DNA of 64,000 bases, taken from NCBI GenBank assembly GCA_965644295.1, contig CBFFRP010000025.1, forward strand, positions 1-64,000, in the 5' to 3' direction. The first letter of the stretch is position 1; each line of letters opens with the position of its first letter. This DNA is from Paraphysomonas bandaiensis. Taxonomy: Eukaryota; Chrysophyceae. A program made the position numbers and the translations under genes. This document shows positions 52,359 through 61,867 of the stretch, piece after piece. The notes beneath the pieces were generated by a model, which saw nothing but the letters and a program-made list of their open reading frames with translations, was not told where the DNA came from and made no database searches.

Positions 52359-54385
52359 CGTTCGTGTAGTCGTGTGCTATAAGTACATGCAGGACGCTTC
52401 GCTTCAAGCGAAGCCTGGAGGGTTATGTGATGGATGGCCGCTAGTCTGTTGGCTGCCACCTCAGGAGGGAGTATGGCAGACGATCCGTTGTCTAAATGTG
52501 GTAGTTGTGCATGAAGTTGGAGGAGTCTTGCGGTGTATGCCTGTACTTCCTTGGAGTCCTTCGGGTTTACATTGAGACGGGGGGGGATTCGGAGGTGCGA
52601 CTCAGGTGGTCGAGGGTCAAGATTGACTGGTACAGTGAAACCGACCCAGACCGGTCGATGATCGAAGGCTGCTGCGAGTAGTGAGGGGGAGTCAAGGCAG
52701 CCAGTGTCCGTAACAGACATGTTCGGAAGTAACGGCGTGTGTAGAATATGATCGATCCGCGATATTCCTTTGTCTAATCTGTGGAAGGTATGGTATGTTT
52801 TCCTGGGTAGGAGAAGCTCATGGAGTGGTGCAGCCAGTTGGAGTTTGTCGGCAAGTGGTCGTATGTCTCTGCCTTTCGGATTTGTCTCCATGGAGCCATT
52901 GAAGTCGCCGGCGACAATGACAGTATGGTCCTTGGCTCTGGCTTTAGTGACCCATTTCGTAAGGATGTTGCATAGGAGCTTGTAGGGGTCAGCAGTACAG
53001 ATACCACGGGACGCTCTCCCTAGCTTGGTCAATTTGCTCCATAATGTGCAAGAGCCTGGCGTGGATGGCTTCGGGGGTAGATAGACGCTTATTAGTACTA
53101 GGGTGTGCGCCACCGACGTTTTGAACTCTAGTCGGCTCACTAAACCAAGTCCCGTAAAGTCAGCCTTTGTGAAGACGAGACGGCGCTTCCAGTATTCGCT
53201 GATTATGACTACTGTACCCCCCATTAGTGGGTCTCTTGAAGTCAGTTTTGGCTGCTTGCTGAGGAAGAGGCATATTCTTGATCCCTGGATTGCATCTTCT
53301 ATGATACGCGTGAAGAAGTTGGCCTGAGTTTCTGTTAGACGGACATCCTGTAATAGGAGCACGTCCAATTTTTGCCGCTTGAAGTGTCGGATGATAGCTT
53401 GGACTTTGCCTGTGTGAGATGCCGGATTGCCATTTGTGTTCCATGTGGAGAGTCGGAGTCCCATGGCTGCTCCCGAGGGAGCCTTGGGGATGCTGCTGGA
53501 GGTCTCTGTAGGAGTTCCACTCTTGTCTGCAAGGAGTCTGTCCCATACTGCTTTATTGGCACCGCCTATGTCGCTGTCGTACGCAGCCCTGGCTTGGATT
53601 AATATCTCAAGTGGCCAGCGTTGATCACACCAGTAATGATGCCCGTAGTTGATGAGAAGTTCTTCATCCTTAGCAATGGGACGTATTGTACGGACATAGA
53701 GGCGTTTATTTTTCGTGACAAACTTGACATTAGCTATGTTTGTGGCTAGGGGGTCATTAATATACCCAGCTTCGCATGTTACACATTGTCGGACTTGGTC
53801 AAAGCCATCTATTGCGAAGGTACCAGTACTGTCTTGAACTATGTAATCAGAACGCCTTGCAGACTGACTCAGCTTTGTTAGTGGATAGCGTTTGCCTTTG
53901 TACTCAGCAATGATGACGTCTGCTGGTAATGTGTTCTTCGCATAAAGGGATAGTCCTTTGGCAGTGTTATCGGCGTACGCAATGTAGAACTTTCTTGACC
54001 AGTCCTTGTCCCAGCTGGTGGTATCAAGTGCTGGAGTTGGTCTGATCGTTCGTGTGGTCGTGGATTGGTGTGAGTTGTGAAGGTTCGTTGGTTGGTCACT
54101 TTCATCGTAATTTACGACCTTTTTGGCTTTCCGGGTTGGCTGGCATCGACTTGTCAACGCAGTTTGGGCGTGTTTCAACTGCATCTTCTTGTGCGATGGT
54201 AGTGCTCCAGGGGTTGAAGCCTGCAGAATCTGTCGATTTGTTCGTGCTAACTTGGTGTTGCTGGACGAGGTTGTTCTGGTGCTGGTCGTCCTTGATGTCC
54301 TATTGTTGTTCGTGATTGAGTCCGCGGGAAGTGTAGGTGGAGCGATGGGGTCACCAGAGTATACTGGTGGCCAAGGTGTTTTCAA
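52076..54385 (-). CDS. retrotransposon ORF2a: SET-like methyltransferase domain plus APE-type endonuclease
   Basis: 769 codons, start overlapping the end of ORF1 by 35 bp. Residues 1-125 are basic and Ser/Thr-rich. Residues 132-253 resemble a SET domain: AKGLSLYAKNTLPADVIIAE, then EYKG, DYIVQD, AIDGFDQ, CVTCEAGYINDPLATNIANV and DEELLINYGHHYW. These are the I/V-x-EY-x-G, INDP..N and ELLINYG marks of protein lysine methyltransferases. The endonuclease (309-586) has WNTNG, LLQDVRL (aspartate where glutamate is usual), AGDFNGSME, SRIDHIL and FDHRPV. About 100 further codons after 640 overlap ORF2b in another frame. A SET domain in a LINE polyprotein is unusual. Its target, if any, is unknown. Confidence 0.85.
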   Translation of the reverse strand: MKTPWPPVYSGDPIAPPTLPADSITNNNRTSRTTSTRTTSSSNTKLARTNRQILQASTPGALPSHKKMQLKHAQTALTSRCQPTRKAKKVVNYDESDQPTNLHNSHQSTTTRTIRPTPALDTTSWDKDWSRKFYIAYADNTAKGLSLYAKNTLPADVIIAEYKGKRYPLTKLSQSARRSDYIVQDSTGTFAIDGFDQVRQCVTCEAGYINDPLATNIANVKFVTKNKRLYVRTIRPIAKDEELLINYGHHYWCDQRWPLEILIQARAAYDSDIGGANKAVWDRLLADKSGTPTETSSSIPKAPSGAAMGLRLSTWNTNGNPASHTGKVQAIIRHFKRQKLDVLLLQDVRLTETQANFFTRIIEDAIQGSRICLFLSKQPKLTSRDPLMGGTVVIISEYWKRRLVFTKADFTGLGLVSRLEFKTSVAHTLVLISVYLPPKPSTPGSCTLWSKLTKLGRASRGICTADPYKLLCNILTKWVTKARAKDHTVIVAGDFNGSMETNPKGRDIRPLADKLQLAAPLHELLLPRKTYHTFHRLDKGISRIDHILHTPLLPNMSVTDTGCLDSPSLLAAAFDHRPVWVGFTVPVNLDPRPPESHLRIPPRLNVNPKDSKEVQAYTARLLQLHAQLPHLDNGSSAILPPEVAANRLAAIHHITLQASLEAKRPACTYSTRLHERCQRKRSKFKNGFSPEMRVIQEGMLMVLRIIQKMFNSAGYKRHGWRGPPATTPPTKSSLHGSSDGTPISGVLRVTSKAYQTSTSGAAIATRTHE

Positions 54386-57251
54386 GAGATAGTAGGGCGT
54401 TGTCTAGGGCAGTAGAAAGACCGGCAGGGTCTAAGAGGAAGTAGTGAGCATCTTGTAGTATGACATGGTAGTAATTATCACGAATAGCGTTCCTAAGTTC
54501 CTCCACCTTCCATGCGATGTTATAAGCTACTTTGTCAGTAGGGATGCCTACAATGCTGAGATAATTACCATTTTGCGCCCACGTCGTGCAGGGGTTGATA
54601 GTAGAGGCTAAAAGGTGGACCTCTCGCACTGAGAGCCAGTGAGTTATGTCGTCCTCCGTAGTGTATGTTGTTTTGGTAGGTATTAAAAGTGCGGCCTGTG
54701 CGTGATCCAACTTATGTCGTAGTGGCTGAAGTGTGTGATGGGCCATGCACTCCCGTTGCATTGTGTCGAACGCGTGGGTGCCTAATGTATTTATAAAAGA
54801 TGCTAGCGTGTGACGGTCCTTGCGTTGTTTGAGGTCTAATTTCAGACAGGAGCGAGTGTGTCGCCTGCTTGAAGCAAGAATGTGCAGATGATAGAGTGTG
54901 CTGTATGCGCAGTACCCATCACTTGGGATATGTTGTTGTGTGCGAAGGACTGAGGGTCTGAGGGTGAGGCGATAGACTCTGCTCATGTCGCACATATGGA
55001 GCCTGAGTTGTCGACGGTCCGTGGGGTTCATCTGCCGTAGTTGACGTCGAGCTCTCGGTGACAAGGAGACTGCAATTACTTCCCTCTGTTCCTGTTGCTC
55101 TCTTTGCTCATGTAGCATAGATGGTACAGTTGACGGTTCAGAAGTCCAGATGATGTTGGTGCTCTGTCTGGAGGTCTGGTGTTGTAGAAAACAGGATAGC
55201 CGCTCCTGAGTCCGTGTTAGAGCGTGCATGATGCAGGTGGGGATATTTGTTGCATTTAGTATGTGAAACCCATGCTGGCTGCGTATGATGTCATGGGTTA
55301 CCACAGTGTTGGTAGAAGCGTGCACTGTTAGTGCCTGTCTGGAGAATGGTGATAGCTGTGCCCAACCAGGCGCCAGGTGCGGTTGAACAGCGTCCCATAG
55401 TCTGTATGGTATGGAGAGAAGATCGAGTAGCAGTTGGAAATCCTCCGTGTCTAGATGTAGTCCTGTGTGTGGATTCGAGGATTCATATTGCATAAGTGTC
55501 TTACGGAGAGTGACAGTGGCTGTTGAGGGAATACCCTTTGTCAGGCAAAGGGTCCGCACATGCCTAGATACAACATGAGTGGAGTCTGCCCAGGGTTTGT
55601 TGCCATTCGCGAGATGCTGGGCAACTAGTAGGGCGCTGTGCGTGGTGTCCAATTTGTGCTCTGGTAGCGTGAATGATATCATGAGATCATAGTTGTCCGT
55701 CCTGGAAGCCTTGGCTATGAATCCTTCCCATATGTCTAAACAGGCAGGGGATAGCATGTGTGCGTATATTTCTTTTAAAAGGTTTCCCTGTGGGGAGGCA
55801 GCAATGGTTTGGGTTTCATCATATCTAACCCAGTTGTTCAGCAGATCGGAGTGAAAGGGCGTGTGACCCCGGCCCTCTGTGTAGTGTAGGGTGTGTGTGG
55901 CAATATCCTTGGGCAGTACATCCGGCCTGATGTCAGGAGTGGTAGTGGAGAGTGAGGATGGGCCGTCTGGGGCTAATGCTGGAGTTCCCATGGTGTTCAG
56001 TTGAGTAAGGTTGGTGGTAGGTGGCTTCCGTTTGACTGGGAAATAGTCAAATAACGTTGCATACGGTGTGGTGGCATCCTTAGTGGGTAAGGGTAATGTG
56101 TGGGTGGATTTGCTGGGTCCGTCACCGCTGTTATCGGAGGAGAATTCCTTCCCCTGAAGGGCGTGGGAGGGATGGTTGATGGACCTGGCACGATGGACTC
56201 CTTGCATTCCCTTGGAATGACATTGCAACACATTTTGGAGACGCATGATGACGAGGTCAGGAATTCTCTCGAGTAGCGCGTGTAGTTCCAACTCCACCGG
56301 GTATTTGGTGTCCAGGAGGAAGTGATCGTTGGAGCAAAACACATCATAAGATGGAAGGAATTGAGTTTGTGGAAGGAAGGAGGAATGGTGGGTGGACCAG
56401 TACGCCCAGTAAGGGAGAGGCGATAGTTTGTCTGGGGGTTTTCTAGGAGGAGGTAGAGTGTACTGTGTGTGTGTATGACACTGCAGTGGTGTTATGAGTG
56501 TGTTGGACAGAGAGAGAGAGCTGGTGATGTGTCCAACAGTACAGGTAGACAGGTACATGGACATGGTGATGTGTCCAACAGTACAGGTAGACAGGTACAT
56601 GGACATGGTGATGTGTCCAACAGTACAGGTAGACAGGTACAAGTACATGGTGATGTGTCCAACAGCAGTAGAGGTATACACGGAATGGTATACATCCTGT
56701 AGGACACAGTAGTACAGTAGTCGAGTATACCGTATGCGGAATACAGTGTCTATCCAATGAGATGGATGGGCTGTGGGGGTGATAGGTGAACAGGGTGAGG
56801 GGGTAGCCTGCTGGGTGGATGGACCACAGACAAACCATGTTGGGTTGGGTTGAGTGGGCGGCAGAAGGCAGCCCTGTTGCACAGTTGAGAGGGATCGAGA
56901 GTATTCAGTGATTGCATAGGGGGTCCATGGGGGTCGTTTTCGTGAGCCTGCTCGCACGAGCCATGTTCTGAGAGGTTGTAGCCGTAGAAAGCGATGGGTG
57001 AGACGAAGTTGTCTGCTGAGGGGATAGCACGTAGGTGCGGTCAGCGCTGCATTGGTGCAGGCACGTGGTTTAACTGAAGTAGTTGAGTAGGGTGAAGGTT
57101 GCAAGGCCAGGCAGGGGGGCTTGGAGCGTGTACAACATGGTGTGACAGGTAATTTGTCGGAAGCGTGGTGGTCAACAAAATGCAGCAGTAAGGGAGTGTA
57201 AAAGGCCCTGGGCACACTGATGTGACTCAGCCACGGTCTCAATAGAGACAT
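54351..57251 (-). CDS. retrotransposon ORF1 with OTU-like cysteine protease domain
   Basis: 966 aa. The N-terminus is Pro/Ser/Thr/Cys/His-rich and includes 14-residue repeats (YLSTCTVGHITMSM) coded by a 42-bp minisatellite. The middle has no recognised domain. Residues 770-945 fit the OTU protease plan: PSDGYCAYSTLYHL with D778 and the nucleophile C781, then THWLSVREVHLLASTIN (the helix usually written W..x..E..xLA), and DAHYFLLD with H936. OTU domains cut ubiquitin chains or polyproteins. OTU-like domains are also known in Dualen/RandI retrotransposons. The protein could process its own products or remove ubiquitin. Absence of a CCHC knuckle is notable for an ORF1. Frame overlap with ORF2a suggests coupled translation or frameshifting. 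Confidence 0.75.
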   Translation of the reverse strand: MSLLRPWLSHISVPRAFYTPLLLHFVDHHASDKLPVTPCCTRSKPPCLALQPSPYSTTSVKPRACTNAALTAPTCYPLSRQLRLTHRFLRLQPLRTWLVRAGSRKRPPWTPYAITEYSRSLSTVQQGCLLPPTQPNPTWFVCGPSTQQATPSPCSPITPTAHPSHWIDTVFRIRYTRLLYYCVLQDVYHSVYTSTAVGHITMYLYLSTCTVGHITMSMYLSTCTVGHITMSMYLSTCTVGHITSSLSLSNTLITPLQCHTHTQYTLPPPRKPPDKLSPLPYWAYWSTHHSSFLPQTQFLPSYDVFCSNDHFLLDTKYPVELELHALLERIPDLVIMRLQNVLQCHSKGMQGVHRARSINHPSHALQGKEFSSDNSGDGPSKSTHTLPLPTKDATTPYATLFDYFPVKRKPPTTNLTQLNTMGTPALAPDGPSSLSTTTPDIRPDVLPKDIATHTLHYTEGRGHTPFHSDLLNNWVRYDETQTIAASPQGNLLKEIYAHMLSPACLDIWEGFIAKASRTDNYDLMISFTLPEHKLDTTHSALLVAQHLANGNKPWADSTHVVSRHVRTLCLTKGIPSTATVTLRKTLMQYESSNPHTGLHLDTEDFQLLLDLLSIPYRLWDAVQPHLAPGWAQLSPFSRQALTVHASTNTVVTHDIIRSQHGFHILNATNIPTCIMHALTRTQERLSCFLQHQTSRQSTNIIWTSEPSTVPSMLHEQREQQEQREVIAVSLSPRARRQLRQMNPTDRRQLRLHMCDMSRVYRLTLRPSVLRTQQHIPSDGYCAYSTLYHLHILASSRRHTRSCLKLDLKQRKDRHTLASFINTLGTHAFDTMQRECMAHHTLQPLRHKLDHAQAALLIPTKTTYTTEDDITHWLSVREVHLLASTINPCTTWAQNGNYLSIVGIPTDKVAYNIAWKVEELRNAIRDNYYHVILQDAHYFLLDPAGLSTALDNALLSLENTLATSILW
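56524..56665 (-). repeat. 42-bp minisatellite inside ORF1
   Basis: Units start at 56524, 56566, 56608 and 56650 (GTGATGTGTCCAACAGTA on the plus strand), the last incomplete. Copy A at about 4058-4120 has two fewer units, so the number varies between copies. Confidence 0.85.
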
Positions 57252-57336
57252 TGGGCTTGGAGCTGGTTAATAGAGTGAAACTTTATGTTGGACTGTATTT
57301 GCCATCGTAGGGCAGAGAATTATGTATTTGCCATCG

Positions 57337-58902
57337 TAGGTACTTGTTCATTGAACATACGAGGGAGAACAGAATGTGAAAATCTTATATAGATATGTTT
57401 CATTCCGTCAAAAGGAAAGATCGAATTTCACTGGGGGAATGTAGGGAGAGGTGTAGTATTGTACTTATGCGTCTGAATAGAGTACTAATCATTCTGTAAC
57501 AGATTTCTCAGTATGTATGTTGTTCGAGAGGTTCCCTACAAAGTGAAGCGCAAGACCTGTACCTCTCTTGTTTGTAGCTTCCCTAGGTTTTGGGACAATG
57601 GTCGATATGCCCCCACTCGCTAGCAGTACATCACTTGAGAGGTTTGGGTAGTACATTTCTTTCTTAATTATATTTCTTAATATTGCCACCAGGGGACATT
57701 GATGTGAAGCACATGTCCAGCTCAATCAGGCCTGCTAGGAAACCCGGCCGGCCTCGCAATGCAGCCAAAGCTTTAATCAACGATGAATTCATTGATGTCA
57801 TGGCCCTCAAGCCAGGGAACTGGAAGAATACGAACGCTCGCCACCCACAGTACCTGAATGGTATGTGCGTAGATTACCGCGTAGTGCCGAATCACAAGAA
57901 TCAAAAACTCCTTCGATGGCAGTGTCGGTTCTCGGATGCCCCTGATGACATACTTCCACACCCTAAGATTGTTGGGTTCGATGTCCATGAAATGAAGGAG
58001 GCTGTCGAACTTCGCCGGACTTGGTCACGAGAAACTGCGCATTTCTCGTTCGATTGCGAAGACGAAATGTGATGCATTGCATGTGTACAATAGATGCATT
58101 TGCATTAATTGATGGCTAGAGTATGCTCCCATGTTTGAGTAAAAATTATTATTTTTGACTAGGTGAATACCTTAAAACACCTAGTCAACCTAGTCATTGT
58201 AAACTGAAAATATGAATTTTCACCTACTTGACTAGGTTTTTTACACCAATTTTGGTGTGACTAGGTAGTTCAACCATTTTGACTAGAGGTTGAATAATAC
58301 AACCCGGTTAACTATAGATGACTCTACAGAAGCTGCTTGTGCGTCACCCTAAGCACCTAGGAGTAACCCCTTTCGCTCTCTGTCCTTAAGGTGAACTAGC
58401 CCGGATGCTTGACTTCAGCAGGCAGCCCACTACCCCGGATTCCCTTGAGGTGGGCCCATTCTCAGATACTTGTCTTCAGTGGGCAACCCAATATCCCGGA
58501 TGCCTGTTTATTCGTCAAGGCCCGAAGACGTCTACACAAGTAACACTCATTAGTGTCCCTTGAACCACATATTGAAAATCTGATTATTAAAAGAAGCGCA
58601 AGCTTGTGCGTTGCCGCGACCAACCTAACAACTCGCGCGACACTATGCATAACATGACTCTCATCTAGTTACTATTGCATGCACCGACAAGTGCTCAACT
58701 ATACAACACGATTTAGTTAGCTACATGGGCATACGACGAGTTGCGTGTTTAAGCCGGATCATACACTCCTGCCCAATCTACTTGTCCTAACACAAACAAC
58801 TTGCGGTCGGTGTCTTCGGCATATGTCTCCTGTATATGCGGCAGATCTTTAGGGCCCTCTTCAAGGTGGTGTTCACAGCAGCAGGTAGTCTGGAAGGGAG
58901 AA
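57337..58902 (+). repeat. 1,566-bp direct repeat, right copy (candidate target-site duplication)
   Basis: Same sequence as 46365-47930, lying against the 5' end of the retrotransposon. It includes the 129-codon frame at 57683-58072 and the R2 piece at 58402-58572. Beyond 58902 the flank is unrelated to that after 47930, as expected if a single ancestral segment was duplicated on insertion. Confidence 0.9.
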
Positions 58903-59462
58903 TAAAGTAGCTATAGCGCCGGGTCCTCCCACGGTCACGAAGCGGTCTCACTGGTGCAATTTTGCACACTGACGCATGAAACAGACATCTACCAAAATCT
59001 GTTACAAATTCAAGCTGACTCCAATGTCTTCCCTCCATTGTGTGCACTCGTCCAGCACATGCATCCACCTTGCACTCTTCTCCCGAGTGACTTACACTAG
59101 TAGGAAACCGTGCACCTTCCCCGCTCGGATGAAAACCTACTAAGCAAGAATAACATAAAAGCACCACAAATGTACCTGACACTGCTTGGAGAACAGTGCC
59201 AGAGCCTTGATATAATCTCAATGACCTGGGTCAGGAGAAACCAAGACTAGGCAGTAGACGTGTGAGAAGACATGACAGGTCTAATCACATCATTGCCATT
59301 GCCATGCATCCATGAGGAAAGTTTGACGCATTACCTCGGTCATTGGCCGGCCACACAGATACCGAATAATGTGAACTCATACTCAGCATCAATCACTCAA
59401 AGCTAACGCAGGGAGCAAGCAGAATGTTGATATACCTGACATCTGCTGACTTCAGGTGTTTG
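58903..59462. other. flank of the insertion, no gene recognised
   Basis: A 144-codon minus-strand frame (58787-59221) crosses from the direct repeat into this flank. It would be the pre-insertion reading frame but has no recognised domain. No other feature. Confidence 0.3.
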
Positions 59463-59955
59463 GAGTTCTTAAGGTGAACATCCCGGATGCTTAACTTCAG
59501 CAGGCAGCCCAATACCCCGATTACCCTTCAGGTGGGCCCTGTCCCGGATGCCCTTGAGGTGGGCCCATTCCCGGATGCCTGTTTATTCGTCAGGGCCCAA
59601 AGACGTCTACACAAGTGACACTTATTAGTGTCCCTTGTACCACACAAGCATTTGGCTATGAGTGGGCAGAACAATATATCTGCTGACTATATATATGCTA
59701 TATGCGGCTCACGTTAGTTTCCCAGAGAAATATCTCCGGTACTTATCCCCCAGAACACCACGAAAAGGTGCGAGTCCGACTTTGTTGAGGGACCCTTGAA
59801 CCACACAAGTATTATGTATTAGGCTATGAGTGGGCAGAATATCTGCTGACTATATATATGCTATATGCGGCTCACGTTAGCTTCCTGGATATATATCTCC
59901 GGTACTTATTCCCCAAAACACCACGAAAAAGTGCGTGTCCGACTTTGTTGAGGAA
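59463..59955 (+). repeat. dispersed repeat R2 with internal tandem duplication
   Basis: It starts TTAAGGTGAACATCCCGG, with CTTCAGCAGGCAGCCCAA and GATGCCTGTTTATTCGTC. A block of about 165 bp is duplicated in tandem at about 59625-59790 and 59791-59955 (ACCACACAAG, GAGTGGGCAGAA, TATGCGGCTCACGTTAG, AACACCACGAAAA, GTCCGACTTTGTTGAGG). Related copies are at 20611, 47430 and 58402. Confidence 0.8.
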
Positions 59956-60307
59956 ACACTTGGTGGTGAGGATAAAAAATTATAATACCAAGTAAAATAT
60001 ATATATTATTTTAGAAACTCGTACGAACAATAAGTGTTTTCACCTATGTCAGAAAGGAATGTTTTTGTAAACAAAATAGTATATTATTCAGAGTATGCTG
60101 TGTGATAATTCAAATACACAATAAAGTAGGCCTAAATACGCACTTTGAAGCATCGTAGTAAACAAGTCGTAACTACAATTTTAACACTACAATTTCCTTT
60201 ACTTCATTGTGCGCTGTAGTATAGTACTGAATTACGAAATAATTAAAATCACTGCCAACTCCTGTTTCATTCAGTAATAGAGTTCTCAAACCAAGCACAT
60301 ATATAAA
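59956..60307. other. intergenic, AT-rich
   Basis: No gene or repeat recognised; 3' flank of the deubiquitinase gene. Confidence 0.4.
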
Positions 60308-61867
60308 CTAAACAGAGGGGAGTTCACCGCTATTTTCACAACGAACTTCACATTGAGGCCATTTTGTTCTTAACACAGTAACTATTTGTGGTCCATGCTG
60401 CCTGTCTAGATATGCCTGCCAGTTCGCAGGGAGGTCAGTATAATCCATCCATAAGGTCCACCCAGCAGCATTCCGGGGAACGTTGCAGTGCTGACACACT
60501 TCTGCACCTGCATCGTTCATACCAAAGCACATAGTCTGAAAGCGAGTTTCATAACATGCTCTACACCTCCACGGCTTTCCCTGGACATCGTCCTCTTTCA
60601 AGGAATATGTAGGGAGTGGTGGGAGATGACTTGGCCTCTCCGGGCTCTGGTTAGTGGGATCATCCACAGAAAGCGCAACCTCATATTTCCATTTTTTCCA
60701 TTCTCCTGGTCGACTTGCTTTGTCCTCACTCCTCGCTTGCACAATAGAGTCGATGGTATTTGGCGTTGGTTTGTATTCAATGCCAACACCCTCTGATGCA
60801 CTACCTGGAGCTGGGGCACTGGCACCGCAAGGCGCAGAAACTTGAAGAACTGTAACCCGTGGACCTGCTGGAGGGAGTCCATTCCAATGCACAAGCTGAA
60901 AGTCTCCTGCTATTTCACCCTCGGTTACCCGCCCACTGGGCTGAAACGCTAAGGTGAAGTGGTCTCGTCCGTGGAGGACGTAAACTGGATGTCGTGGAAT
61001 CTTGAGCTCATCAATCACGAGAAACTTTTGCTCATGCTCCATCCCAGATAAAAGACCAACTGAACAAGGTTCCCCCCAAGATCGCTTACTTCCTGATGGT
61101 GAATACGCTGACACACTGTCATCCGGACGTCCGGAGAGAAGCAGGTTGACCAATGCACATGAGCAAGTGTGAAAAGCACCGACGACGAGAGGGAGTTCCG
61201 TACCGTAACCGCGGACAACAGTCTCTGTGCACGTAAGAACTGCTGAAAGAGCAAGAAGAATTGCTCCTCCAGGAGACATATACTGGTTCAAGCAACTGGA
61301 TAGAGCTGCGACAATAGCATGTCTGCCATCCTCCACTGCGAGAGGAATGGTGTTAATCTCCTTCCCAACCCCATTGACTGGGTCTACCCAGGAGCATAAG
61401 TTCACTACTCTCTCTTCTCCTCTACACTGTAAAAGTATATCGACGATAGTTTCAACAATATCCTCATCGGAGGGCTTTACACCAGGAGCCAATCGCCCTG
61501 CATCCATCAATCGTGCAATGACCTTCGCTTGGAAGGATACAAGTACACCACAAGGGCCATTTTTGGGCTGAGTTATTCCTATACCAGCCCAGGCTGATTG
61601 ATCTGAGTCAGTTGGGCTATAATCAAATGCAAGACTCTGAATTTTCCAGGACTCAGGCACTTCATCAGAGAAGAGGAGTCTCATTTCTGATGCAACAGTT
61701 GGTAAAGAGACTGGTTGAGGAGAGAAGTCTGTCCCTCCTGCACCCCCGTTATCAAAGTACAGTTGAATTGCTGTGTCCATATCATATCCACTCATCTCCA
61801 TGAACATACTGGCTGTCTGGCGATCAGCAGATGTGATTGCGATGAAGTTATCGATCATATCATCCAT
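60308..61867 (-). CDS. MINDY-type deubiquitinase with N-terminal UBA-like and C-terminal Cys4 zinc finger
   Basis: 519 aa, one exon. Residues 1-40 form a UBA-like helix bundle (MIDNFIAITSADRQTASMFM, SGYDMDTAIQLYFD). The catalytic region resembles MINDY-3/4 (FAM188). It has QPKNGPCGVLVSFQA, with oxyanion Q100 and nucleophile C106, and VYVLHGRDHFTLAF with H303. MINDY enzymes trim K48-linked ubiquitin chains. Near 436-470 is a CRAC-x(11)-C-x(10)-CQHC-like cluster, probably a zinc finger of RanBP2 type that could bind ubiquitin. A WKKWKYEVAL segment and a Pro-rich linker lie between. The C-terminal WPQCEVRCENS follows. Cytosolic or nuclear. The zinc finger is unusual compared with MINDY proteins I know. 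Confidence 0.85.
   Translation of the reverse strand: MDDMIDNFIAITSADRQTASMFMEMSGYDMDTAIQLYFDNGGAGGTDFSPQPVSLPTVASEMRLLFSDEVPESWKIQSLAFDYSPTDSDQSAWAGIGITQPKNGPCGVLVSFQAKVIARLMDAGRLAPGVKPSDEDIVETIVDILLQCRGEERVVNLCSWVDPVNGVGKEINTIPLAVEDGRHAIVAALSSCLNQYMSPGGAILLALSAVLTCTETVVRGYGTELPLVVGAFHTCSCALVNLLLSGRPDDSVSAYSPSGSKRSWGEPCSVGLLSGMEHEQKFLVIDELKIPRHPVYVLHGRDHFTLAFQPSGRVTEGEIAGDFQLVHWNGLPPAGPRVTVLQVSAPCGASAPAPGSASEGVGIEYKPTPNTIDSIVQARSEDKASRPGEWKKWKYEVALSVDDPTNQSPERPSHLPPLPTYSLKEDDVQGKPWRCRACYETRFQTMCFGMNDAGAEVCQHCNVPRNAAGWTLWMDYTDLPANWQAYLDRQHGPQIVTVLRTKWPQCEVRCENSGELPSV

Larger units (their letters stand above)
47931..57336 (-). mobile_element. full-length non-LTR retrotransposon with OTU-like, SET, APE, RT and RNase H domains (copy B)
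   Basis: 9,406 bp, read leftward. Order from its 5' end: short 5' UTR, ORF1 (57251-54351), ORF2a (54385-52076), ORF2b (52358-48165), and a 3' UTR of 234 bp. There is no LTR. The 3' end is not poly(A) but GCTAAATAATCAGACATTCA, as in copies A and C. The 5' end carries an extra 17-bp repeat of its own sequence (GTATTTGCCATCGTAGG on the plus strand at 57295 and 57325). Adjacent 1,566-bp direct repeats flank it. Frames are long and mostly intact, so the insertion looks young. Confidence 0.9.

Noticed and set aside
48895-54392. plus-strand frames of 62-133 codons across the retrotransposon
   Set aside because: Shadows of ORF2a/ORF2b on the opposite strand.
46365-58902. LTR retrotransposon with 1.5-kb LTRs as explanation for the direct repeats
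   Set aside because: The interior ends exactly as a non-LTR element, matching copies A and C. The repeats lack LTR-style TG..CA ends and contain an unrelated frame plus older repeats.
58787-59221. 144-codon minus-strand frame as a gene
   Set aside because: It crosses the edge of the direct repeat and has no domain or splice support.
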